Source: Pseudomonas lactis (lineage in GTDB: Bacteria > Pseudomonadota > Gammaproteobacteria > Pseudomonadales > Pseudomonadaceae). Taken from it: a stretch of 64,000 nucleotides of DNA. Below the pieces are notes generated by a model that did not search any database, was not told where the DNA came from, and saw only the letters and a list, made by a program, of their open reading frames with translations. A program made the translations under genes and the position numbers. Shown piece after piece: positions 16,005 through 24,910 of the stretch. Numbering within the stretch: the stretch's first letter is position 1; each line of letters begins with the position of its first letter. The stretch is taken from positions 248,001-312,000 of the forward strand of contig NZ_JYLO01000004.1 of NCBI RefSeq assembly GCF_001439845.1. The letters are read 5' to 3'.

Positions 16005-17195
16005 CTAGCCCGCAACGAAAGGCGCCTGCAACCACGTCAGCAGCTCATGGGACGACATTGGCTTGGCGTAGTAGAAACCTTGACCCTGTTCACACCCCAT
16101 CTTGATCAGTGCGTGGCTCTCCTGCTGCTTGCTGACCCCTTCGATCACCAGCGTCATGTTCAGCGCGCGCGCCAGCGCCAGGGTGCTGGCAATCAGCGCT
16201 TTGCTACGCGGCTCATGAATGCTGCGGACAAACTCCCCGTCCAGTTTAATTTCGGTGAAGGGCAACTGGCAGAGCAGTTTCAGCGAGGAAAAGCCGACGG
16301 CAAAGTCATCGATCGACAGCCCGCACCCCATCACACGCAAGCGCAGCAAACCTTCCTGGACCCGCGGTTGAATCTCAAGCAGGCCATTCTCTGCCAGCTC
16401 GAAGGTCAGGTTCGCCGCGGATATGCCATAACGTTCCAATGCCTGGCGAATATGGTCGATGAGCCCCATCTCGCGTAATTGCGAAGCATGCAAGTTGAAC
16501 GACATCTCCAGGGCCCGACCATCGCGCCGTAAGATACTCAGCAGGCTCAGGCCCTGCTCTAGTAACTGTGTGAACATCACGTCGATCAAGTCGTAAGCCA
16601 GGACGGCCGCCAGGAAATCCCTGGGCAGCAGCAAACCCTTGGTTGGGTGCTGCCAACGCGCCAGGACCTCGACCCCGGACACCTGACCATCGGCCAGCAC
16701 AAACTTGGGCTGGAAAAATGCCCGGAATTCGCCCAGGGCCAGGCCGCGGCGAATGTCTTCTTCGTTAGGTAGCGCCGTCGCCGGCGAAGGTATCGAGGCG
16801 GTGATCGGGCATTGACGCTGGTAACGCAGCAGGACTTTGTGCAGCGCTTTGGACTGGATCGGCGTGCTGAGGGTACCGAGCAGTTGCAGACCGGAAAATG
16901 AGGCCATCTGTTCGATCGCCCGACGCAACTGCGGTTGGAAATCGCAATAGAGAATCACCGACCGGACCATCAAGAGCTGGCCCGCACAGTTAAGGAAGTC
17001 CAGGCAGTCCATGCCCTTGTGCGCCAAGTCGCACAAGGCCACATCCACCGCGCCCTGCCTTTGCAGCAAGGCCAAAGCCTGCTCGCCAGTGCTCGCCTGC
17101 AAAATATTGAGAACACCCAGTTGCTGCAGCGCGACGACCATCGCGTTGCGCTGAGCGGAGTGCTTTTCCAAAACTAGAATACGCAGTGAGATCAT
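16005..17195 (-). CDS. Second REC-EAL response regulator, RocR-like with altered active-site loop
   Basis: A 396-residue paralogue of the protein at 2198-3403. The receiver keeps the phosphoacceptor (VALCDLAHKGMD), but the acidic pair is reduced to LEKH. The EAL domain keeps E in GVEVLARW, N in FNLHASQL, E in LAENG, the DD pair, K in IKLD and Q in GQGFYY. The loop normally DDFGTG reads DDFAVG and the AEG-V/I-ET motif reads IEGVSKQQE. In RocR this loop connects dimerisation to catalysis, so activity or its control may differ. It precedes the LuxR-type regulator gene by 160 bases on the same strand. A TGTAGGAAATTTCCCA element lies 87-102 bases upstream of its ATG. Confidence 0.85.
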   Translation of the reverse strand: MISLRILVLEKHSAQRNAMVVALQQLGVLNILQASTGEQALALLQRQGAVDVALCDLAHKGMDCLDFLNCAGQLLMVRSVILYCDFQPQLRRAIEQMASFSGLQLLGTLSTPIQSKALHKVLLRYQRQCPITASIPSPATALPNEEDIRRGLALGEFRAFFQPKFVLADGQVSGVEVLARWQHPTKGLLLPRDFLAAVLAYDLIDVMFTQLLEQGLSLLSILRRDGRALEMSFNLHASQLREMGLIDHIRQALERYGISAANLTFELAENGLLEIQPRVQEGLLRLRVMGCGLSIDDFAVGFSSLKLLCQLPFTEIKLDGEFVRSIHEPRSKALIASTLALARALNMTLVIEGVSKQQESHALIKMGCEQGQGFYYAKPMSSHELLTWLQAPFVAG

Positions 17196-17281
17196 TTTTC
17201 GTTCGCTACTTCCGCCGAGCCAGGAAATAGTAGTTTGAAAGATGACGACTCAATGATGAGCAGGGTTGGGGAGCAGATACC

Positions 17282-17297
17282 TGTAGGAAATTTCCCA
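17282..17297. promoter_or_regulatory. Putative Roc/Bvg-type response regulator site upstream of the second EAL gene
   Basis: Reads TGTAGGAAATTTCCCA, a near-palindrome. It matches 15 of 16 bases with the element at 3482 and shares the TGTAGG arm and the TTTCC core with the pilin promoter palindrome. Spacing to the downstream ATG (87 bases) is close to that at the other EAL gene (79 bases). Confidence 0.45.
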
Positions 17298-17305
17298 AGC
17301 ACGGT

Positions 17306-17455
17306 ATGGCTGTTTACGGCGATTCAGGTCGCACGAGCGGCCAGCCCGATCAATACCTACGGCACTGGGCATTGCCTGTCGCAGTTACCGATGCTGCGGG
17401 GCGCACGTCCCGCTCCCGCTACGATGCCCAGGGCAATCAGCTCTGGGAAAGAGCC
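17306..17455 (+). pseudogene. Rhs/YD-repeat protein relic
   Basis: About 50 codons on the plus strand read as an internal piece of an Rhs-family protein: HWALPVAVTDAAGRTS, then SRYDAQGNQLWE (17366-17449), which matches the YD-repeat pattern of a D-x-x-G-x-x-T step followed by YDAxGN. There is no start, no complete repeat array and no downstream toxin. It abuts the 3' end of the large DUF6543-type toxin gene, which runs on the opposite strand, so the two meet tail to tail. Probably a remnant of a lost rhs gene. Confidence 0.55.
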
Positions 17456-17458
17456 CCA

Positions 17459-20400
17459 CTATCTCTCTTTTCGACGTCCCAACAGTGCAATCAGGTAGGC
17501 GACGGAGTCGGCGTTGTTAAGTACCGTCAGGATGCGTTTAAGCGGATCGGTGCGGAAAACTCGCCGGGCATCGGCGAGGGTTTGGGTGCCGGTAACGGTG
17601 AGCAGCCTGTCGAGCACATGCTGTGTCGCCGTGCCCTGTGTAGGGTCTGTTTTGAGGCCGGTTGCAATATCGACAACCTGGAACAATTCATGGGTCGGGG
17701 TATTGAGCGACAGCCTTGAACGATGGCGGTTTTCCAGAGTTATTTTAGTGTTACGGCCCTCTGGGGTCTGGGGATCAATCAGGTCATCAAAGGGATGGGT
17801 GGAATGCACGTAAGCCAAGTCCAACGTCTCACATACATGATGAGTGATTTCGTGAATGAGGGTAGTCGCACGGGCATGGACGCTGACATAGAACGGTTTT
17901 ATCAACAAATGACCGTATTTCAGACCTGGATTGAAAAACATCTCGGTCAAGTACACCAGTTGAAGGGGGTCAGGGACAATCGTAAAGGCCATCAACGTGT
18001 GCCCGCCCTGAAGAGCCGGCAACCGCGAACGGCCAATGACAAATCGCGTTGAGTCCGAGGAGGTCAGTGAGGGCTCCATCAACGCAGTGCAGACCGTATC
18101 GACGATCTCCTGAATTTTTTCAAGGTGTTCGACCTCGAGCGTCTGCAAGCCGAAAAACGCTTTGATCTGTTTAACGAGCTCAGGTGCAGCAAGGGGGGTT
18201 TGTGCGATCAGGCGCAAATTTTCCTGGGCGTTCTTTGCATAAAACGTCGCCAAGGCAAGTGCATCGGTGATAACCCAGGATTCCCGAGCGTAAAGCGCTC
18301 GTATCTCGCGCATCCCGCTGGCCAATACATTCATACTGGAGCGCGCAAATGGCTCGGAGTAGAAGCGATTAAGTAATCGTGCAAGTGTGCGTCGCCCCGT
18401 CAGCACTGGGCCGGCGCTACTGAGCATCCACTGTTGTCGAGGGTTGAGCTGTACCTCAGGACCGACTTCGCCATCACCGATGATGCGCCAACCCTGGCCA
18501 TGCTTGATGACTTGGAACACTTTCCCTGCCACCGCCGCGTAGTAATGGTTGGAGGTCGATCGGTAAAGGTTGAGTGAGGTGTCTTTGATCAGGTTGGCCA
18601 AGCTCGGTTCAAGGACTTCGAAACGCTGGAGCCGGGTGCGGGAAGCAGCGGTAATGTCCAGCGCGGGCCAGGACACCACAGAGGCCGCAGGTGTGGAAGG
18701 CGGCGGGATCGGCTCGGGTGCCGGGGGCATGCCGCCCTCTGATACGGGAGGCATGGAATCGCGCAAACCGACCAGCAAGGCAACCCCTCCAATGAAATGC
18801 CCCAGTGCCTCATGCCATTGGTGGCTTTGCAGCTCTTCGGAAGATGCTTTGAACAGTTTGAAGCTCTGCCAGACCACCAAGGGGTAAGCCAGTTTTCCGG
18901 CAAAAAACACGATGGCCTGCTTCACTCCCTCAGAGAACACGGCCTTGGCCGTCTCCCAGGCGGTGCCTGCATCAGCGGTTTTTTGGCAGCCCAGCAGCGT
19001 TGTCAGCAGCTCGACATTGTCGGTATACAACTGGTTGAACAAGGGCGCGGTGATGGGGTTGGATGCCAGTTGGAGAGTGGTGTTGGCTTGGGGTTGCTCC
19101 AGTGCGCTGGTCAGTGCCGCGTGGTCAACGGCCGGGACCACCAGCCGAACCCAACGTTGTAAGGCACCAGAGGCTGTCAACTCGGCACGCAGTGCGGCCT
19201 CCACCGTGTATTCCTTAAGGGTGTAGCCTGGGCTATAGGGGGCATAAAGGACTAGAGGCCCCTCGTCACCCGAGGTGGGACCGATCAGGTAAACCCCAGG
19301 GATCTTGATCGTCTTCCTCCCTCCATCAACCAGCAGTTGCAAAGGGCGGATCATCGCGTTGGCATCCACCACTGTCGCACGAGCGATCGCATCGGGCATG
19401 TCCATGATCTGTTGAATGAGCCCGAAGGCCGCCGCTGAAAGCTGGCCTTGCAACCTCATGCCATGCGCGTATTGCATCAGTTGCCACGGCAGTTGCTTGG
19501 CGAATCGCGTAGAGCGTTGCGCAAAGTCCGAGCTGGCAGAGCCCAATGCGGATTGGATGTACGTTTGATAAGCCGCGTTGATGTTCAGCGCCTGTGTCCG
19601 CGTTTTCAGCGTCTGCCCATCCAGGGTGTCAGGCAGCGGCGTTGTCCCGGTGCTGGCGACGAGGGGCACCTCATCCTTCCAATACGATTGATGACTCAAG
19701 GCATAGTCCAGCAGCGACTGATTGCGGGCAGGTGTACTGCCCTGCCCCGGTAGCCCGACTTCGACGTCATCAGGTGCGACGCTGTCCTGAACATCAAGCG
19801 CCTTCAGTAAAGTGCGGAGTTTCTTGCGCGTGAACTGAGCCAGGGAGTCGATCCCGTGCAGGTAATCCTGATTGTCGGTGACATTGTTTCGATACTGCTC
19901 CAACAATTCGACATAGAGCTGTTGATCGACAGCACTGGCGTTGCCGAACCATTGCAAACCCTGTTGCAGGATCATGGCCCGGACCATGTCCATGGCACGC
20001 TGCACGTTGGTGGGCGCCAGGTTTTGTGTGGCTTGAACCTGCCACAGCTTACGCAACTGTTCGACCGACAGTTTCATGGACAGGATGTGCGTCAGCTCAC
20101 GGTCTTTTTGTTGAGCATAGGTTCGTTGCAAGTGCTCGACGAGGTTATCCTCGATCAGTTCAAGGGAACTGAGCGCATAGCGCGGATGTGAATCCCAATC
20201 CGGTTGCGCCAGGTTCGCCAGGAAAGCCTGTCGTTCGTCCGGGATTGCCAGGCGTCGGTCCAGCTCTGCTTTGAAGTGACTCAATGAGTGGAAACTTTCC
20301 AGGCCCAACTCGGGTGTCCATAGCAGCGTGCGACCGCAATATTGAGGGTCAAGCCCACCGCGCTCGGTCAGCACGAAACAGTTATTGAGTACCAGCGGGG

Positions 20401-22621
20401 TACTCTGCCCAGTCGGTACGACCTGCAAAGAAAACGCATCAGGGCGGAACCCATTGACGCCAGTGCGTAAGTCTCTGGCGTAAATACCTAACACGGTCAA
20501 AAGCACTTCGTAGTCGAGAGGCAATAAAGCATTGTTCCAGAGCCTGACTTGCACTTCCCCTGTCAAGCCCATCTCCATTGCCTTTCTCAGCAAGGGTTGC
20601 ATGTTGGGGGACACGCTGTGGGTTCTACACAGGTACTGTTTAAACCCACCGACTGCACTGTTGATCAACGTATTGAAGGTAGTGGCGTCCATGCCTGAGA
20701 CCTTGGTGGCGGGTTTGCCAGGAGCAGTTGAATAGACGTGCGTGTTAAGCGGATCGATAAGTGGGCCCGCTTCGCCACATAAACGCGCCAGAAAATAGTC
20801 GACCATACTGCTCGATGAGAGCAGTTGAGGTTTGTCAGTGTCACTCGAAGGGTTGCTGTATTGGCGTACAGAGAGGCACGCGGCCTGCAAGTGTTGCTGC
20901 TTGATGGCGTGCAGTTTGGTATTGAGATAGGTGATAACGGAACGCTCCAGCGAGGGGCGAAACGATAGGTGTTGTTCGATTTCGGCGCTGACATTTTCGA
21001 GTAAATGCACAGTTGTGCGCATTGCAGCCAGCGTTGGTGGAATCCTGGGTTCAGTCACCGTCGCCGTCCAGGTCTCTGCCAACTGGGTACTCCAACGCCC
21101 CATGGGTTCGAAGGTCAGTAATGTGGGGTCAATCATGCCACGCACATCCAGCACATGATCAACCAGGGCGTCGAGGTCCATCGTGCCCTGGCTAAGGCGA
21201 TACTGATCAAGGGCGTATTCAAGATTGCGACCTTGTTTTTCGACAATGCCCTCCATGATGCGTTGGAAAATAACCCCGGTGATGGGGGCTTTGGTGACGT
21301 CGCAAGCCAGCAGGTCTACTTCGTCATAGCGTTCCGGCCTGGATAGATGTGATCTCCAGGCATCCGCATGCTGCCGCGGGTTGAGACCATCAAGCAGGTG
21401 GGTTTTGAGTGCTCCCAACTCGGTAAACGATTGCAGGCCCTGGTGGGGGGTATAGAGCAGCCAGGGCGAGCCATCGTCGCTTTTGTTACTGCTGATGATG
21501 AGTGTGCCTGCCAGCTCGGCCGGGGCCTGTTCAGGCTCACTCAGCAGTGCCTTTTCAACATCGATCGCAGGAGCAAGCGTTGTCGCGGGCTGCGCAGCCT
21601 TGAGCGGCAAGGCCTGTAGTTGCAGACGCTGCTCAACCGTAATCGTAGTTTGCTGTTGTTGCTCCAACGCCACCGTGAAAAAGGCATTGGCCATAGCATG
21701 GGTAAAAAGTTGTAGTCGTGAGAGCCCTGCGGCGGCCGGCAGCGCCCAAAATGTCTTGGGCTGTTGCTTCATATAGGCTTTCAAGCCCCGGGCCAATCCT
21801 TGGACTGATACGTCCCAACGCAACTGAACATCAGCTTCCTGAGTAGGCTGCTGGGGGTTGTAATAGCGCCGGGTCTCCCCGGCAGGCCAGTCATTGGCGA
21901 CGAAATACCTGAGCACGGTTTCGCTCAAGGAGCGGGTGGTCGTATGTCGGGGCGTTGGCGTATCAGAGTTGCCTGATTTTCGGGATGCATCGATGACATA
22001 ACTCTGCACTTGGATGTGGTGCTGATCGCCCCCCGTAAAAGACTGCGTCAATTCAGTGCAAATGTATTCATCCAGCAGCGAAGTGAAACTGGGCAGTTTG
22101 AGCAGCTCCTCGCGCATCAAACGGGCATTGTCGAGCAGGTTGTTGGAGAGGGTCGTATGTTGTGCTTCGAAGACAGCGCCGGCCACGGTGTGTGCGGTAA
22201 TCGTCAGGGTCGCAGTGGGGGTTAGGGTTAGTTGCTGGGAGATGGAAAGGTAATCAAGCAACGCTTGGCGCTGCGACGCGTCTTTGAGCCACGAACCCAG
22301 TTGCGTCTTGAGTGCTTCATGGCTTTCCAGCTTTTCCAGACCACGCGCTGGCGTATAGAGAATAACCCCACCTTCCGGGGCGGGGCTCATGACGAATGCA
22401 CCTGCAAGTTCAATAGCCGGTTGACCGAGCACGTTCAGCTGCAGGGTCTGGACGTGCATCGGTGCTTTTTGTGCCTGGCGCAAAGCATCGGTGGCCAAGT
22501 AAACGGAATCGAACCAGTCAAGGTCCTTGAGGGTAAAGTTACGGGTGCGTTGGCGCTCGCTCAGTTGCGTGCGATCAGTTTGGGTTTCGCTGAAAAAATA
22601 CGGTGGGGTGTCGGTGCTCAT
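17459..22621 (-). CDS. Giant DUF6543-like (dermonecrotic-toxin-domain) protein with C-terminal HExxH protease domain
   Basis: A 1,720-residue protein without a signal peptide. Its body resembles the long Pseudomonas proteins annotated with a dermonecrotic/DUF6543 domain. I see four related modules of about 55-60 residues (about 74-125, 370-430, 748-808 and near 1,115-1,175), each with a G...LLYTP-x-x-GL...-x-LK-x-x-L core. A proline-rich stretch (PPAPEPIPPPSTPA) precedes the last third. The C-terminal region contains HEITHH at about 1,590 and NADSVAY near 1,703, the pair expected of Asp-zincin (M35-like) metalloproteases. It stands alone on the minus strand. It could be a contact-dependent or T6SS-delivered toxin; no immunity gene is obvious. 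Export route unknown. Confidence 0.75.
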   Translation of the reverse strand: MSTDTPPYFFSETQTDRTQLSERQRTRNFTLKDLDWFDSVYLATDALRQAQKAPMHVQTLQLNVLGQPAIELAGAFVMSPAPEGGVILYTPARGLEKLESHEALKTQLGSWLKDASQRQALLDYLSISQQLTLTPTATLTITAHTVAGAVFEAQHTTLSNNLLDNARLMREELLKLPSFTSLLDEYICTELTQSFTGGDQHHIQVQSYVIDASRKSGNSDTPTPRHTTTRSLSETVLRYFVANDWPAGETRRYYNPQQPTQEADVQLRWDVSVQGLARGLKAYMKQQPKTFWALPAAAGLSRLQLFTHAMANAFFTVALEQQQQTTITVEQRLQLQALPLKAAQPATTLAPAIDVEKALLSEPEQAPAELAGTLIISSNKSDDGSPWLLYTPHQGLQSFTELGALKTHLLDGLNPRQHADAWRSHLSRPERYDEVDLLACDVTKAPITGVIFQRIMEGIVEKQGRNLEYALDQYRLSQGTMDLDALVDHVLDVRGMIDPTLLTFEPMGRWSTQLAETWTATVTEPRIPPTLAAMRTTVHLLENVSAEIEQHLSFRPSLERSVITYLNTKLHAIKQQHLQAACLSVRQYSNPSSDTDKPQLLSSSSMVDYFLARLCGEAGPLIDPLNTHVYSTAPGKPATKVSGMDATTFNTLINSAVGGFKQYLCRTHSVSPNMQPLLRKAMEMGLTGEVQVRLWNNALLPLDYEVLLTVLGIYARDLRTGVNGFRPDAFSLQVVPTGQSTPLVLNNCFVLTERGGLDPQYCGRTLLWTPELGLESFHSLSHFKAELDRRLAIPDERQAFLANLAQPDWDSHPRYALSSLELIEDNLVEHLQRTYAQQKDRELTHILSMKLSVEQLRKLWQVQATQNLAPTNVQRAMDMVRAMILQQGLQWFGNASAVDQQLYVELLEQYRNNVTDNQDYLHGIDSLAQFTRKKLRTLLKALDVQDSVAPDDVEVGLPGQGSTPARNQSLLDYALSHQSYWKDEVPLVASTGTTPLPDTLDGQTLKTRTQALNINAAYQTYIQSALGSASSDFAQRSTRFAKQLPWQLMQYAHGMRLQGQLSAAAFGLIQQIMDMPDAIARATVVDANAMIRPLQLLVDGGRKTIKIPGVYLIGPTSGDEGPLVLYAPYSPGYTLKEYTVEAALRAELTASGALQRWVRLVVPAVDHAALTSALEQPQANTTLQLASNPITAPLFNQLYTDNVELLTTLLGCQKTADAGTAWETAKAVFSEGVKQAIVFFAGKLAYPLVVWQSFKLFKASSEELQSHQWHEALGHFIGGVALLVGLRDSMPPVSEGGMPPAPEPIPPPSTPAASVVSWPALDITAASRTRLQRFEVLEPSLANLIKDTSLNLYRSTSNHYYAAVAGKVFQVIKHGQGWRIIGDGEVGPEVQLNPRQQWMLSSAGPVLTGRRTLARLLNRFYSEPFARSSMNVLASGMREIRALYARESWVITDALALATFYAKNAQENLRLIAQTPLAAPELVKQIKAFFGLQTLEVEHLEKIQEIVDTVCTALMEPSLTSSDSTRFVIGRSRLPALQGGHTLMAFTIVPDPLQLVYLTEMFFNPGLKYGHLLIKPFYVSVHARATTLIHEITHHVCETLDLAYVHSTHPFDDLIDPQTPEGRNTKITLENRHRSRLSLNTPTHELFQVVDIATGLKTDPTQGTATQHVLDRLLTVTGTQTLADARRVFRTDPLKRILTVLNNADSVAYLIALLGRRKER

Positions 22622-22706
22622 TGAATGCTCTCCATACCGGACTGGCTACTGAAAATCACTCTGGCGTTCCACGTTTCAGCTCAGGGGCTACATATGCACC
22701 AGCGCT

Positions 22707-24731
22707 TCATACCCCGGTGGAATGCCCGACACATCCCGCGCCGTCCCCCCGGAAAAGCGCAAGTGCGCTCAACAGAGTAACGGTATCGCCCTCAGTGATG
22801 AACGCGTCCCGGAAGGCTTTCCCGGTCTGCGGGTTGAACAGGCCATCACGCTCAAACCGCTCAAACGCCTGGCGGGCCAGAACGCCGGACCACGTGTAGG
22901 AATACAGTTTGGCGCCATAGCTACCCATCGGTTGTTCGAAACTGTTGATCGGACGAGCGCCATCAGGCCACTGCAAATGCCCGACTTCAACATTGGCGTC
23001 GGTGAATACTTCATGCGGTGTGCGCCCGTCGCCATAGGTGCGGTGCAACTCGAAGTCAACGAGGCCCGTGAGCAAAATACTGGCGGTTTCCTGACTGGTC
23101 TGGGTATGAGCAAATCGGCTCATTTGCGTCGCCATTTTGTCAGGCAAGGGATTTCCCGTCTGCACATGCCCGGATAGATAGATCAGGAACGACGGCGTAA
23201 GGCAGAACTGCTCCAGCACTAGGCCGAAGAACTCCGTCGTATCGTGGCTTAATTGGCCCATGCCCGAAATCGCCCGGTAGGGGGCGGCGGACAACAGATG
23301 CTGCAGGCAGTGTCCGAACTCATGCAATAGGACCCTCAATTGCAGGTGATCCAGCAAGCAAGGCTGGGCCGCCGTAGGTCGTGGCAACTGGCTGCGCAGC
23401 ACGGCTATGGGCCGTTGTGGGCGCCCCTCGGCAGTCATTCGGTGATTGCGCAAGCCCATGGCGGCGCCAATTTCGCCGCCCGCCACGCGGCGATAAGGGT
23501 CAATAAACAAATGTCCAATCGGCTGCGCGTACTCCCTGAGTTCAAATACCCGCACATCCGGGTGCCAGGTATCGACCGTGGCTTGTTCAATCAGCTCAAC
23601 GCCGAACAGCGTTTGGGTGAACGTGCACAAGCGTTGCAGCACTGTCTCCAACGGGAAGTAGAGGCGCACTGCGTCCTGGGAGACACCCGACACGTCCTGG
23701 CGAATTTTTTCCGCGAAAAAGTCGTAATCCCACGGTTCTAGCGCATCGACTCCCCGTTGCGCGGCATAGCGTTGCAGTTGTTGTGCATCATGGGCAAATG
23801 TCGTGCGTGCCTGATCAATCTGTTGATGCACACAGGCAGTGACCTCATCGGTCGTCTCCGCCATTTGTTCCACCAGCGCCAGCTCGGCGAAGTTGGCATA
23901 GCCCAGCAATTGTGCTTTCTGGTGACGACTGTCGAGCAACACGGTCAGAACCGCTTCATTGTCAGTGGCAATGGCGTCAGGCCCCGTGCCCACGGCACGG
24001 CTGTAGTAAGCCAGCATCATTTCCTGGCGCAAGGCTCTATGGTCGGCGTAGCTCATCACCTCCTGAAAGGATTGCTTCGAAAGGGTTAATAACCATCCCC
24101 CCAGGCCTGCGTCCCGAGCCGCGAACTCCATGCGCGCCAGGGCTGCGTCAGGTAGTCCGCTCAGCAGCGCCTTGTCTTGAATGTGCTTACGCCATGCGTC
24201 ACTGGAGTCGCTCACACGACGCAGGAACTCGTGGCTGAATTCATCGATTTGCAGGTTCAACGCTTTCAGCCGTCGCTGCTTTTCAGGAGAAAGATCAAGG
24301 CCAGCCAAGTGGTACTTGCGCAATATTTTACGCAACGCGCTGTGGCGTTGTTCATTGAAAAGGGTCGCGATCGGGCTGTCGGCAAGTTGTCGGTGCAGTT
24401 GATACAGGTCGTTGTTCCCGGCCAACTCAACCCTGTACTGCATGGCCAGCTCATAACTGCGGTGTGATGCCAGCGTCCATGCAGGCCCTTGGGGGTGGGA
24501 GTCAAGCAGCTCGATGATTTTGAGAACGCCATCCAGGCGAGCCTCCAACGCCTCCACTGCTTGCACCAGGTCGTCCCAGGTGGGGAATGGCGTCTGGCTG
24601 GCAATGATCGTGGCGGTGGTGTTGCGACTTTCAGTGATGATCTGCTCAATGGCGGGCACCAAGTGTTCTGCTCGGATGGCAGAGAACGGTGGCAGGTCGT
24701 AGGGCAGTAACAGTGGATTGCTTTCAGGCAT
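22707..24731 (-). CDS. M3-family zinc oligopeptidase (oligopeptidase A/PrlC-like)
   Basis: A 674-residue cytoplasmic thimet-type metallopeptidase close to the usual length of PrlC. The zinc motif HEFGH (LLHEFGHCLQHLL) and the following DTTEFFGLVLEQF give the HExxH plus distal glutamate arrangement. The N-terminus LLPYDLPPFSAIRAEHLVPAIEQ is typical of oligopeptidase A. Such enzymes degrade short peptides, including cleaved signal peptides. The C-terminus GDGAGCVGHSTGV is less conserved than expected, next to a run of six G. Start 24731 was selected to match the family N-terminus. It sits 85 bases upstream of the large toxin gene on the same strand and could be co-transcribed; this is probably an accessory copy rather than the housekeeping prlC. 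Confidence 0.85.
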   Translation of the reverse strand: MPESNPLLLPYDLPPFSAIRAEHLVPAIEQIITESRNTTATIIASQTPFPTWDDLVQAVEALEARLDGVLKIIELLDSHPQGPAWTLASHRSYELAMQYRVELAGNNDLYQLHRQLADSPIATLFNEQRHSALRKILRKYHLAGLDLSPEKQRRLKALNLQIDEFSHEFLRRVSDSSDAWRKHIQDKALLSGLPDAALARMEFAARDAGLGGWLLTLSKQSFQEVMSYADHRALRQEMMLAYYSRAVGTGPDAIATDNEAVLTVLLDSRHQKAQLLGYANFAELALVEQMAETTDEVTACVHQQIDQARTTFAHDAQQLQRYAAQRGVDALEPWDYDFFAEKIRQDVSGVSQDAVRLYFPLETVLQRLCTFTQTLFGVELIEQATVDTWHPDVRVFELREYAQPIGHLFIDPYRRVAGGEIGAAMGLRNHRMTAEGRPQRPIAVLRSQLPRPTAAQPCLLDHLQLRVLLHEFGHCLQHLLSAAPYRAISGMGQLSHDTTEFFGLVLEQFCLTPSFLIYLSGHVQTGNPLPDKMATQMSRFAHTQTSQETASILLTGLVDFELHRTYGDGRTPHEVFTDANVEVGHLQWPDGARPINSFEQPMGSYGAKLYSYTWSGVLARQAFERFERDGLFNPQTGKAFRDAFITEGDTVTLLSALALFRGDGAGCVGHSTGV

Positions 24732-24854
24732 GAAGTCACTCTTCAAAGGTAGCTGTCGAAGCAGCCAGCCTAGGGAGTGAATCATCGTTGGATGGGATAG
24801 ATAGGTATGGGTAATAGTCTGGTCGGCAGGCTAACTCAATCAACATCACACCTT

Positions 24855-24878
24855 GAGCCCCCGCCTTTGCGGGGGCTC
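24855..24878. terminator. Terminator-like hairpin after the MFS gene
   Basis: A 10-bp stem GAGCCCCCGC / GCGGGGGCTC with a 4-base loop, located 33 bases past the MFS transporter stop. There is no T-run on either side, so it is either a weak terminator or a GC-rich mRNA-protecting hairpin. Confidence 0.5.
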
Positions 24879-24910
24879 TAGAGAAGGTCGAGGCGGTTTG
24901 AAAATCCGAA

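Noticed and set aside
22690..22760. Possible frameshift at the G-run near the end of the M3 peptidase gene
   Set aside because: The alternative frame gives a tail of similar length, and neither end is clearly more family-like; the present ending HSTGV is plausible.
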